This document shows, piece after piece, positions 1-6,625 of a DNA stretch of 10,865 nucleotides (position 1 is its first letter; each line of letters opens with the position of its first letter). The DNA comes from CALFVT01 sp964513675. GTDB taxonomy: Bacteria; Pseudomonadota; Alphaproteobacteria; Caulobacterales; Maricaulaceae. Under the pieces are notes generated by a model. The model did not search any database. It worked only from the letters and a program-made list of their open reading frames with translations, and had not been told where the DNA came from. The position numbers and the translations under genes are program-made. The stretch is from positions 1-10,865 of the forward strand of contig CAZEOD010000063.1 in NCBI GenBank assembly GCA_964513675.1. The letters are read 5' to 3'.

Positions 1-40
1 TACAGAAATTTTGCAGCCCCGCAAAGATAAACTTAATCTA

Positions 41-80
41 TAAAATAAACCCATAAGCTTTAAAATTAGCCTATGGGTTT
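41..80 (-). terminator. Rho-independent terminator of the dsbD-redoxin unit
   Basis: On the minus strand a 13-base arm (80-68) pairs with 59-47 around an 8-base loop, and the AU-rich run ATTTTA (46-41) follows. All pairs are Watson-Crick except one G-U wobble. On the plus strand the same position is an A-C mismatch, so the hairpin fits minus-strand RNA better. It lies 35 bases past the stop codon of the redoxin gene. The U-tract is imperfect. Confidence 0.7.
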
Positions 81-115
81 GTGTCAATAGCCGTGAGGGT
101 TTCTAAGTCCCGCGG

Positions 116-754
116 CTAATAAGACGGCTTGGCGTATTTAACGGAGCAGCCATAAGGCGTTGTATCAGTTTCTGCGAGGGGCTCACCCGTTTTAAGCGCG
201 TCCAAAGCGGCGGCGACATAATTCACCGCGCCGGGGATTGTTGAGACCCGAGACCTATTATCCGAATCAATCGCGCCCTGATAAATCAGCTCGCGGTCTT
301 TATTTATAACAAACATATGCGGTGTCGTTTTGGCGGAAAAAGCTAATCCCGCCGCTCCGGCAGGGTCTAAAATAACGGCGGCCGGCGCGGCCTCTCTTGA
401 TAGCGTCAAACCATTCGCCTCTGCGCCGCTAACATAGCCTTGCTGACCAGGACCCGAGGACACAATTGACAGCCAAACGACATCATCTGAGGCGGCTTGT
501 TTCTGAAGCCCCTGCATATTCTTATACTCTGGATTATAATGTTTTTTAACGTAAGGGCAGTCATGGTTCGTCCATTCAAGGACAATGTTTTGACCCGTAA
601 AATCAGACAAGCTATGGGTGACGCCATTGGAGTCGACAACTTGCATATCTGGGAGAGTTTGGCCCGTTTGAAATTTAGCCTGCGCGGGGAGCGAAAGACT
701 TACCGCTGCCATTAAACCTATGAGCGAAACTCCAATTTTAACATTTATTGTCAT
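116..754 (-). CDS. Exported peroxiredoxin-like (AhpC/TSA, PRX_like1-type) thioredoxin-fold protein
   Basis: A 212-residue protein with a Sec-type signal peptide: basic start, hydrophobic stretch at about residues 7-22, and a PAQA cleavage motif ending near residue 26. It should therefore act in the periplasm. The thioredoxin-fold body carries the NHDCPYVKKHY motif with the likely peroxidatic or redox Cys66, followed by a cis-Pro site (TTPHMF, Pro145). A second cysteine, Cys203, sits in the C-terminal GCSVKY motif. This arrangement matches the PRX_like1 branch of redoxins, whose in vivo substrate is generally unknown. A Cys66-Cys203 disulfide is an inference. The first in-frame ATG (760) directly abuts the Shine-Dalgarno sequence, so the ATG at 754, spaced by six bases, is the better start. 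The gene lies 37 bases downstream of the DsbD-family gene with no terminator between them, so the two probably share a transcript and the membrane protein may reduce this one. Confidence 0.85.
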   Translation of the reverse strand: MTINVKIGVSLIGLMAAVSLSLPAQAKFQTGQTLPDMQVVDSNGVTHSLSDFTGQNIVLEWTNHDCPYVKKHYNPEYKNMQGLQKQAASDDVVWLSIVSSGPGQQGYVSGAEANGLTLSREAAPAAVILDPAGAAGLAFSAKTTPHMFVINKDRELIYQGAIDSDNRSRVSTIPGAVNYVAAALDALKTGEPLAETDTTPYGCSVKYAKPSY

Positions 755-760
755 GACCAT

Positions 761-766
761 CCTCCT
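761..766 (-). promoter_or_regulatory. Strong Shine-Dalgarno AGGAGG that decides the redoxin start
   Basis: On the minus strand AGGAGG is followed immediately by ATGGTCATG. The first ATG has zero spacing. The second has six bases of spacing, the normal distance, so translation most likely begins at 754 and skips two codons of the longest frame. Confidence 0.7.
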
Positions 767-791
767 TTTGGGTTTATAAATACTCTATCGT

Positions 792-2933
792 CTAATCCTC
801 ATGACCGCTAGCCAAAGCTGATAAAATAATATCCTTGGTTAGAATTTGCGGTAAAATTTGCGGTGTCATCGGGCTATCATTTGCGGGGTTATAAACCAAA
901 TATAGCGGAACCCCAGAGCGGCCATGGCGCGAAAGCTCTGCCGCGATCTCATCATTTTTATTCGTCCAATCCGCGACCATAAAAATAACATCATCATCAC
1001 TCAGCCGGGCTTTAACCTCCGCATGGGCGAGAGCCCCATGCTCATTCAGCTTACAAGTCACACACCACGCCGCCGTGAAGTCAACAAAAACGGTCTTGCC
1101 GCTCTCCATAGCGGCATCAATAGCCGCCGCAGACCACGGCGTTTCATGCGCGTCTATCACCGCCCTTGCGTCACCGGATGGGCGCAGCATCAACGGCAGA
1201 GCGATGGCCGCGAGCAAAGCCGCAATAGCGGCCGCTTTAACAATTTTGGCCTCAGTTTTCCAAAGCCACAGCCCAAAGCCAAAAAGCAGCATCGCGCTTA
1301 GCGTGAGGATCAACCCTGCGCCTCCGGCTTGCTGGCTGACGACCCAAACAAGCCAAATCACCGCTGCAAACATCGGGAAGCTTAGAATTTCTTTAAACCG
1401 TATCATCCACGGGCCGGGTTTCGGAAGCCGGTTCAAAATACCGGGCACATAAGCAATCAGCAAAAATGGCAAGGCGAAACCAATGGCCAAGGCCATGAAC
1501 ACTACAAGGGTTATCACCGCCGATTGCGAGAGCGCATAGCCAACCGCGCCGGCCATAAACGGAGCCGTACAGGGCGTGGCAACAATCACAGCCAAAGCTC
1601 CCGTAAAGAAGGCCCCGCGAAGACCGCCGCTTTGCGGCAGCTCTCCGCCAAGATTTTGCATCCGCCCCCCGACATCAAACACACCCAGCAGATTCAGGCC
1701 TATGGCAAATAATAATAACGCCAAACCGCCCGTAATAATTGGAGATTGGAGCTGGAAGCCCCACCCTATTTGCGACCCCGCCGCTTTGAGTGCGAGCAGC
1801 ACCAGAGTCAGCGTTAGAAATGTCGCAAGGACTCCGCCCATATATCCCCAAGCTTCGCGGCGGACCGCTTGAACATCACAATGTGCGCAATTCGCAATAT
1901 TTAGGGCTTTAATGGAAATAATTGGGAAGACGCAGGGCATGATATTTAAAATCAATCCACCAATCAGCGCCCCAATAATAGCCGTCCAAAGATTTAAACC
2001 TGATGCGGGGCCAGATGCGGGGCCTGATATAGCGGATGTGTTCGCGCCGCCTGCCGCCGCTGTAATGGCTCCTATTGGAACGGCGCTGCCGACATTGAGC
2101 GTAACAACTTCACCTTCAAATCTCTCGCCCCGCTTATAGCGAATAACGCCTTCAAGCTTTTGCGGAGTTTCATCATCCCAGCGGTAATCAGCCACGGTGG
2201 TGATTTTAAGACCATCTGTGCCTTGCGAAAGATGTTGCGGTTCGCTGTGAAGAATAAAGCCTTGTTCATAAGGAAAGAAATAGGCCTCTGAGAGAGAGGC
2301 ACCGCTTGGCAATTTATTCAGCGTGATAGATATATCCGTGCCGTCCAACTCAATCCCGCCTTCCGCTTCGCCGCGCTTGGGCGCGTCTAATAGGGCATTA
2401 TCAATTCCCGCCTTACTTAAGACATCGACGTGAGAGCCGCCCACGGTCATGGTCAGCGTTAAATCTACATTTTCTGGAATACAGACATCATAACAAACGA
2501 GATAATAAGCCCGCGCAGTGATCTCGATTATGTCGCCTATCGCCGCGTCATCTGAAAGCCGAAAGGGCACAGGAAAATGCGGCGTGCCTTCAAATCCGTA
2601 ATTAATAATCGGCCCCGTTGCAATCGGCGCAGGGATCGGCCAGACGATGTCTCCGGCCGTTACGCTCTCGGGCATGCCCCATTCGATATAAACCCGCTCA
2701 CCGCTATCACCCGGATTACGCCAATAGGTGTGCCAATGATCGTCTAATGTCGTTTTAAGCGCGACATGAAACTCTTGCCCCGGGTCAATCCTGTCATGAG
2801 AGCTGATAAGCTGCGCAACAACTTTACCCGTATCAACAGAGGGTGAGCTTGCGGCAAGCGCATTTGACGCGGTAAAACCCACGGCAATAAGGCTTATTAA
2901 CCCTATCCATATTTTCAAAATTACACGCTGCAT
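792..2933 (-). CDS. dsbD: DsbD/ScsB-family membrane thiol:disulfide electron transporter
   Basis: A 713-residue protein with three modules. After a signal peptide (about 1-28) comes a periplasmic ScsB-like domain (about 35-285) with a WHTYWRNPGDSG motif and the cysteine pair Cys147/Cys151 (LVCYDVCIPE). Next is a hydrophobic DsbD core of about eight membrane segments (about 313-583) with its two conserved cysteines, Cys334 in MPCVFP and Cys455 in ATPCTAP. Last is a periplasmic thioredoxin domain with active site WCVTC (Cys624/Cys627) and cis-Pro676 (GVPLY). Family members carry electrons from cytoplasmic thioredoxin across the membrane to envelope proteins. The length is greater than E. coli DsbD (about 565 residues) because the N-terminal domain is of the larger ScsB type. 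The ATG at 2933 has GGGAG seven bases upstream. Oddities are an extra CAHC motif (349-352) between the first two core membrane segments and a small tandem repeat in the linker. The gene is first in a likely unit with the downstream redoxin. Confidence 0.93.
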   Translation of the reverse strand: MQRVILKIWIGLISLIAVGFTASNALAASSPSVDTGKVVAQLISSHDRIDPGQEFHVALKTTLDDHWHTYWRNPGDSGERVYIEWGMPESVTAGDIVWPIPAPIATGPIINYGFEGTPHFPVPFRLSDDAAIGDIIEITARAYYLVCYDVCIPENVDLTLTMTVGGSHVDVLSKAGIDNALLDAPKRGEAEGGIELDGTDISITLNKLPSGASLSEAYFFPYEQGFILHSEPQHLSQGTDGLKITTVADYRWDDETPQKLEGVIRYKRGERFEGEVVTLNVGSAVPIGAITAAAGGANTSAISGPASGPASGLNLWTAIIGALIGGLILNIMPCVFPIISIKALNIANCAHCDVQAVRREAWGYMGGVLATFLTLTLVLLALKAAGSQIGWGFQLQSPIITGGLALLLFAIGLNLLGVFDVGGRMQNLGGELPQSGGLRGAFFTGALAVIVATPCTAPFMAGAVGYALSQSAVITLVVFMALAIGFALPFLLIAYVPGILNRLPKPGPWMIRFKEILSFPMFAAVIWLVWVVSQQAGGAGLILTLSAMLLFGFGLWLWKTEAKIVKAAAIAALLAAIALPLMLRPSGDARAVIDAHETPWSAAAIDAAMESGKTVFVDFTAAWCVTCKLNEHGALAHAEVKARLSDDDVIFMVADWTNKNDEIAAELSRHGRSGVPLYLVYNPANDSPMTPQILPQILTKDIILSALASGHED
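1999..2028. repeat. Short 12-base tandem repeat inside the DsbD-family linker
   Basis: Two copies of CCWGATGCGGGG (1999-2010 and 2011-2022, one difference) are followed by a partial third (CCTGAT). In the protein this gives SGPASGPASG at residues 303-312, between the periplasmic domain and the first core membrane segment. It is in frame, with a unit of four codons, so copy-number change would lengthen or shorten the linker without breaking the gene. Confidence 0.75.
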
Positions 2934-2957
2934 TTACAGGCTCCCGATGCCCTAGCC

Positions 2958-2986
2958 TATACAGATTAGATATTAATGGGAAGCAA
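2958..2986 (-). promoter_or_regulatory. Candidate promoter for the dsbD-redoxin unit
   Basis: In the 80-base gap between the sapC-family terminator and the dsbD start, the minus strand reads TTGCTT (2986-2981), 17 bases, then TGTATA (2963-2958). Spacing and position suit a sigma-70-type promoter, but both boxes are imperfect matches. A promoter is expected here because a terminator lies just upstream. Confidence 0.35.
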
Positions 2987-3014
2987 AGCTTAGCTGGCCT
3001 CACATAGAGTTTAT

Positions 3015-3044
3015 AAAAAAAGGCCCAGCCGTGAGGTTGGACCT
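3015..3044 (-). terminator. Rho-independent terminator of the SapC-family gene
   Basis: On the minus strand a 10-base arm (3044-3035) pairs with 3030-3021 around the loop TCAC, with one A-C mismatch and one G-U wobble, and runs straight into six T residues (3020-3015). It lies 26 bases after the stop codon at 3071. The T-tract is present only in the minus-strand direction. It separates the SapC-family gene from the dsbD unit. Confidence 0.85.
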
Positions 3045-3070
3045 AAAATGCGTTATAATTTTCAAAGCCG

Positions 3071-3877
3071 CTAGCTTGTTTGTTCAGCCGTCGCCTTACG
3101 AAGCGTCATATTCACAAGACGCTGCCAATTATTTAGCGATAAGATATGTGAATAGGCTGCGGCCATATAACCTTTTGTGACAAACTCAGCCATGGTGGCT
3201 TCGTCTAGGCCTGCAAGTTTTTCAGCCGATACAGCAAAGTAATCCGCAATTTTCTGACGCTCAGCCGGAGACCCGTCCGCGTTTTGACCTTGGAAATGCA
3301 TGTCTTTCGGCTCAAATAAATCAAGCTCTTTAAAGCGCTCAATCATGGTTGTTGTAGCTTGGCGGTCACGTTCAAAGCTCTGCAAAAATTCAAATGCATC
3401 TTTTGTAAACTGGCTTGTATCTTCGCCGGCGAAAAACTCAGTCGCTGGATTTGTATTTGTGACACATTCCGCGTCTTCATCAACACAGACAACAAAACGG
3501 TCATTGGCTTGGTCACCCGCAAGCACGAAAGGATAACGACGCGCAAAAGATGGCAGATAGAAGTCATTATTAAAAACGCCCTCATTCACAAATAGATTTT
3601 CATTCGCCCGAATACCCATAATGCCAATCGGATTGCGCTCTTCGCCCGCAAAAACGACAGGGAATGACGCCGCAGCCGTTGCAAATTCCGCCGCCGTCAG
3701 CGGCATGAAATGCTGTTTTGCCATAAAATCAAACGGTTTTGCGACCTGTGTGACGCCAAAGCCTTTATGCTTCTCTTTGGAGAGTGGTTGCGGGTTTCCG
3801 TAAAACATGACATTGCCCGTGACGGATACATTGCTTTGTGCGGGCGCTTGATTGCCCTTTGCAGGTTTTTTAGCCAT
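3071..3877 (-). CDS. SapC-family protein
   Basis: A 268-residue soluble protein of the SapC family. Recognisable family landmarks run in order: MFYGNPQPLSKEKHKGFGV near the N-terminus (24-42), the FMPLTAAEF block (57-65), FPVVFAG (72-78), IGIMGIR and ENLFVNE (84-99), and FYLPSFARRYPFVLAG (106-121). No signal peptide or membrane segment is evident, and the first 20 residues are Lys/Ala/Pro/Gln-rich. The name comes from a Campylobacter surface-array gene. The role in alphaproteobacteria is not established, although relatives often sit near TonB-dependent receptors and tryptophan halogenases; none is seen here. The open frame reaches a TTG at 3913, but that has no well-spaced ribosome site. The ATG at 3877 has a weak GAAAGAG six bases upstream, and the ATG at 3883 is the alternative. 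The gene stands alone between its own terminator and a divergent thioesterase-like gene. Confidence 0.85.
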   Translation of the reverse strand: MAKKPAKGNQAPAQSNVSVTGNVMFYGNPQPLSKEKHKGFGVTQVAKPFDFMAKQHFMPLTAAEFATAAASFPVVFAGEERNPIGIMGIRANENLFVNEGVFNNDFYLPSFARRYPFVLAGDQANDRFVVCVDEDAECVTNTNPATEFFAGEDTSQFTKDAFEFLQSFERDRQATTTMIERFKELDLFEPKDMHFQGQNADGSPAERQKIADYFAVSAEKLAGLDEATMAEFVTKGYMAAAYSHILSLNNWQRLVNMTLRKATAEQTS

Positions 3878-4022
3878 TTTCATCTCTTTCGTTATGTTTT
3901 GGTCATCTACCAAAAAAAAATTCCACGCCTCCTACCCAAAAAATGCGAAAGCTTCAATCCTCTTTTCCATTAATACGGAAATAGTCATAGGAATATCGCT
4001 ATTTGGCCGATATGGTAGCCCG
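3878..4022. promoter_or_regulatory. Divergent intergenic region, SapC-family gene versus thioesterase-like gene
   Basis: These 145 bases must hold the promoters of two divergent genes, but no clear -35/-10 pair is visible for either. Features seen are an A9 run (3912-3920; T9 on the minus strand), a minus-strand AGGAGG (3933-3928) with no start codon at a useful distance, and a short inverted repeat TTTCC-N8-GGAAA (3964-3981) that could be an operator or chance. On the plus strand a four-codon frame (4012-4026) ends by overlapping the thioesterase start as ATGA. Confidence 0.4.
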
Positions 4023-4946
4023 ATGACCACCTTAACGGAAACATGGACCGGCGAAGCCGAGGCGCATGAATGCGACGCCCTTGGGCATTTAAACATGCGG
4101 CATTATCTGTATAAATCTCAACAAGCCCGTCAAATGTTCATAATAAATTTGGGTTTGCCTTCCGCTTATATCGCCGGCAGCCCAAGCTCGGTCAAATTTA
4201 TGGACGCCCATATCCAATATAAAGCCGAGAGCCGCCCCGGAGAGCTTTTGACCATCAAGAGCGGCATTTTAGACATGCGGGAGGCGGGCATGACGCTCCT
4301 CCATGTTGTCTCTCACTTTAGCGGCGCTGTTTCGGCTACGATTATTGAAAATATTGAACATGTTTACCTGCCAACGGGACAAAGTTTTCCGTGGCCCCGC
4401 CGCGTGGTAAAGGCGGCGCGGACGCATATGATCGAGATGCCCAATTTTGCCGCCCCGCGCAGCCTAGACCCATGGGGGGAGGTTCAGGCACCGCCGCAGA
4501 AAACACTTGAAAACTGGGGCATAGCGCCTGTTGGCCGCGGCGTCTTCCAGCCCCGCGAAACCGATATATTTGGCCGCGTCATGGCGCCGGCCATACTCGG
4601 GCGAGTCTCAGATTGCGTCGCCCATTTTAAAGGCGGCTGGCCAGAGGCGCATAGCCCGCAACATAAGAGGCAAAATGTCATGGGCGTTTTGCTGGAATGC
4701 CGGTTTATTTGCCATAAGCCTATCCGCGCAGGTCAGCCCTTTATATTTTATTCCGGCGTTAAATCTGCCAATAAACGCACGCGCCGCCTTGTTCATAATA
4801 TGATTGATCCGCTCACCGGCCGCGCGCTCGCGACGATGGACGCCGTGGCGGCATTGCTCGACTTGAACCTGCGGAAAATAGCCCTACCCGCGCCCGAAAC
4901 ACTCGCCCATCTTAAAAGCTGTGCGGTAGCTGATCTCTCGGCCTAA
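4023..4946 (+). CDS. Double-hotdog acyl-CoA thioesterase-like protein
   Basis: A 307-residue protein that reads as two hotdog-fold halves. The N-terminal half carries ECDALGHLNMRHYL (17-30), the 4HBT-type motif with Asp18, His22 and Asn24 and a following helix. A matching element in the second half is RETDIFGRVMAPAILGRVSD (178-197). Double-hotdog proteins of this kind usually hydrolyse acyl-CoA or acyl-ACP thioesters, but some act as dehydratases, so the substrate cannot be named. No signal peptide is seen. The frame is open upstream to 3852, but that stretch overlaps the start of the divergent SapC-family gene and reads like noise. The ATG at 4023 begins the conserved part and is preferred despite a weak ribosome site. 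Its stop codon overlaps that of the convergent hydrolase gene. A link to the neighbouring beta-oxidation genes is plausible but only by position. Confidence 0.75.
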   Translation: MTTLTETWTGEAEAHECDALGHLNMRHYLYKSQQARQMFIINLGLPSAYIAGSPSSVKFMDAHIQYKAESRPGELLTIKSGILDMREAGMTLLHVVSHFSGAVSATIIENIEHVYLPTGQSFPWPRRVVKAARTHMIEMPNFAAPRSLDPWGEVQAPPQKTLENWGIAPVGRGVFQPRETDIFGRVMAPAILGRVSDCVAHFKGGWPEAHSPQHKRQNVMGVLLECRFICHKPIRAGQPFIFYSGVKSANKRTRRLVHNMIDPLTGRALATMDAVAALLDLNLRKIALPAPETLAHLKSCAVADLSA

Positions 4947-5848
4947 ACGCGGTATAAGCCGGCCCGCTTTAGTAGGTTATGAATATGAGCCGCGACATAA
5001 TCCGGATTTTCCATTGGGAAAAGATGACGGAATTTATGTTCGGTTATCACATTTTCAGCCCCCGCAAGGCGGCGAATATTAAACCGCGCAGACGGCGTCG
5101 ACGCCCCGCCTTTCATGGCGTGAATATAAAGCCTTACATCTGGTAAGTTTTTCGCCGCCCTGAATAAATGACTCCCCTGCGCCGCGAAAATACGGGCTTC
5201 CCAATCGGGCGGGCAGCAAAGCTCTACGCCGTCGTCATGCGGCCTCGTCCCGCCGTCTATATAATCCCGCAGCATATCAGGCTGAAAGGCGGCAAATGTG
5301 CGTTTCTTTTTGTAATGATCGAAAATAGCCTCTTTTGAGGGGAAAACGCGCCGCCGTGCACCCGATTTTTTAGCCAGAGAGAAGTTCTTAGACAGCCATG
5401 TCGTAAACCCGGGCACCCGCACCATAAAATGCATAAAGCGCGGCAGGGTCGGCGGATCAAGCGCCATGAAGGCTTTGGCGGCCCCTCCAATTTTCTCGCA
5501 TGTTAAAGCCGCAACAGCCCCGCCAAGTGAATGGCCCGCCAACATAACAGGATTGTCAATATAGCGGTTCATAAAGTCAATGATATCATCGCGGAAAAGA
5601 TGGAAATTATGAAACGGCCCATCCGGCACAGGCAAGGTTGAAAATCCATGACCGCGCAAATCAAGCGCGATTGAATGAACATCCAGCGCGCTTAATATAC
5701 GGGCATAGCTTTGCCCGTTAAATCCATTAGCATGCAGAAAAATCAGCCTTATAGGTTCATCTTTGGGGCCAAAATGAAGCGCTGATATTTGACCGTCTTT
5801 AAGATCATAAAACCGGCGATCAAGCGGCGCTATTTCACCTTGCGTCAT
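4943..5848 (-). CDS. Alpha/beta hydrolase
   Basis: A 301-residue alpha/beta-hydrolase-fold protein without signal peptide. It shows the oxyanion-hole motif HANGF (39-43), the strand-turn LDLRGHG (62-68), the nucleophile elbow GHSLGG with Ser107, and the C-terminal catalytic His275 (FRHLFPMENP). The acidic residue is not where it is usual: after the late strand the sequence is MKGGASTPS, without Asp or Glu. Asp131, after the strand that follows the nucleophile helix, is a possible substitute. The substrate is unknown; an esterase or acyl-CoA/ester hydrolase role would fit. It is the last gene of the beta-oxidation cluster, 17 bases after the crotonase stop codon, with no obvious Shine-Dalgarno sequence, which suggests translational coupling. 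Its stop codon interlocks with that of the convergent thioesterase-like gene, and no terminator is visible after it. Confidence 0.85.
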   Translation of the reverse strand: MTQGEIAPLDRRFYDLKDGQISALHFGPKDEPIRLIFLHANGFNGQSYARILSALDVHSIALDLRGHGFSTLPVPDGPFHNFHLFRDDIIDFMNRYIDNPVMLAGHSLGGAVAALTCEKIGGAAKAFMALDPPTLPRFMHFMVRVPGFTTWLSKNFSLAKKSGARRRVFPSKEAIFDHYKKKRTFAAFQPDMLRDYIDGGTRPHDDGVELCCPPDWEARIFAAQGSHLFRAAKNLPDVRLYIHAMKGGASTPSARFNIRRLAGAENVITEHKFRHLFPMENPDYVAAHIHNLLKRAGLYRV

Positions 5849-5865
5849 AGCAGAAAAGCCGCGCG

Positions 5866-6567
5866 TTAAACCGCGTGGATTTTGTCAGGGTCAAGATCAT
5901 CTTCAATCGCTTGATCCAGAATTTCAAATATCGCCTTGCGGCTTCTGAGCTTGGTACCGCGAAAGGCCGTTTTATTTAATTGGCCAAACATTTGCCCCGC
6001 CATAGGCCCCGCCATAGCGGCTTGCTCAGCCGGGACCACGCGGTCAAAAAATCCTGCAAACATCGCGCCTTTAGGATTAAAAATTTCAGCGTTAATAACG
6101 CAGCGGTTGAAATAGTTTTTCGCCAAACGATAGCGCGCAATTTCAATTCCGAAATTATGCATGACCATACCGATCATCGTCTCGTTTAGGCCAATTTTAT
6201 AATCGCCGTCCAAAATCATACGGTAATCACAGGCCAGCATTAAAAACGCGCCCATAGCGATTGTATGTCCTGTTGAAAGCGCAATGACAGGCCGCTCAAA
6301 GCTCATAATACGGCGCGCAAGCTTGGAGCCTTTGGACGTTAAAACCATCGCTTCCTTTGGTCCGGCTTGCATTTCTTTCAGGTTAAACCCGCCCGAGAAC
6401 ATGCCCTCGCGGCCCGTAAGAATAACAAGGGCCTTATCGGCCTCTGCTCTATCAAAGGCCGCGTTTAATTGCTTAATCATCTCGGTTGACAGCACATTGG
6501 CTTTGCCGTCATCCATCGCAATGGTCGCAACATCGCCGCTCAGGCTATAGCTTACAATTTCACGCAT
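5866..6567 (-). CDS. Crotonase/enoyl-CoA hydratase-isomerase family protein
   Basis: A 233-residue single-domain crotonase resembling the group annotated as PRK06213. The N-terminal MDDGKANVLS (18-27) and the oxyanion-hole region GMFSGGFNL (55-63) are present, as is the second oxyanion helix GHTIAMGAFLML (100-111) and a retained glutamate, Glu129 (LNETMIG). The position of the first hydratase glutamate (Glu144 in rat enoyl-CoA hydratase) is Phe108. With one acidic residue only, a double-bond isomerase or another crotonase reaction is more likely than plain hydration; this is inference. The ATG at 6567 follows GGGAGAG at 6578-6572. A longer frame starts at 6612 but has no ribosome site and would run through a hairpin. 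The protein is encoded 58 bases after the fadB-like gene, with a terminator-like element in that gap, and 17 bases before the hydrolase gene. Confidence 0.87.
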   Translation of the reverse strand: MREIVSYSLSGDVATIAMDDGKANVLSTEMIKQLNAAFDRAEADKALVILTGREGMFSGGFNLKEMQAGPKEAMVLTSKGSKLARRIMSFERPVIALSTGHTIAMGAFLMLACDYRMILDGDYKIGLNETMIGMVMHNFGIEIARYRLAKNYFNRCVINAEIFNPKGAMFAGFFDRVVPAEQAAMAGPMAGQMFGQLNKTAFRGTKLRSRKAIFEILDQAIEDDLDPDKIHAV

Positions 6568-6580
6568 ATATCTCTCCCGC

Positions 6581-6608
6581 AAAAAATGACGGCCCGTAAA
6601 GGGCCGCC
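6581..6608 (-). terminator. Terminator or attenuator hairpin between the fadB-like and crotonase genes
   Basis: On the minus strand GGCGGCCC (6608-6601) pairs with GGGCCGTC (6595-6588) around the loop TTTAC: eight pairs, one of them G-U. One A and six T residues (6586-6581) follow. This is a good intrinsic-terminator shape, 17 bases after the fadB-like stop codon. The T-tract ends two bases before the crotonase Shine-Dalgarno sequence, so there is no room for a promoter between them. Confidence 0.75.
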
Positions 6609-6625
6609 GCATAATATTTAGTGAA

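Noticed and set aside
10..25. Small inverted repeat TTTGC-N6-GCAAA at the left edge
   Set aside because: A 5-pair stem with no U-tract; no function can be supported.
924..1452. Plus-strand open frames of about 125 codons inside the DsbD-family gene
   Set aside because: They are antisense shadows of a clearly conserved gene, with low-complexity Arg/Ala/Pro-rich translations and no recognisable motifs.
3964..3981. Inverted repeat TTTCC-N8-GGAAA in the divergent promoter region
   Set aside because: Five-base arms are too short to call an operator without conservation data.
3852..4022. 57-codon N-terminal extension of the thioesterase-like gene
   Set aside because: It overlaps the start of the divergent SapC-family gene, shows no conserved motif, and the family-like sequence begins at the ATG at 4023.
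4012..4026. Four-codon frame whose TGA overlaps the thioesterase ATG (ATGA)
   Set aside because: It could mean translational coupling, but no Shine-Dalgarno sequence precedes it and such short frames are common by chance.
6568..6612. 15-codon extension of the crotonase to an ATG at 6612
   Set aside because: No ribosome site precedes it and it would translate through the terminator-like hairpin. The ATG at 6567 has a good Shine-Dalgarno sequence and matches the family start.
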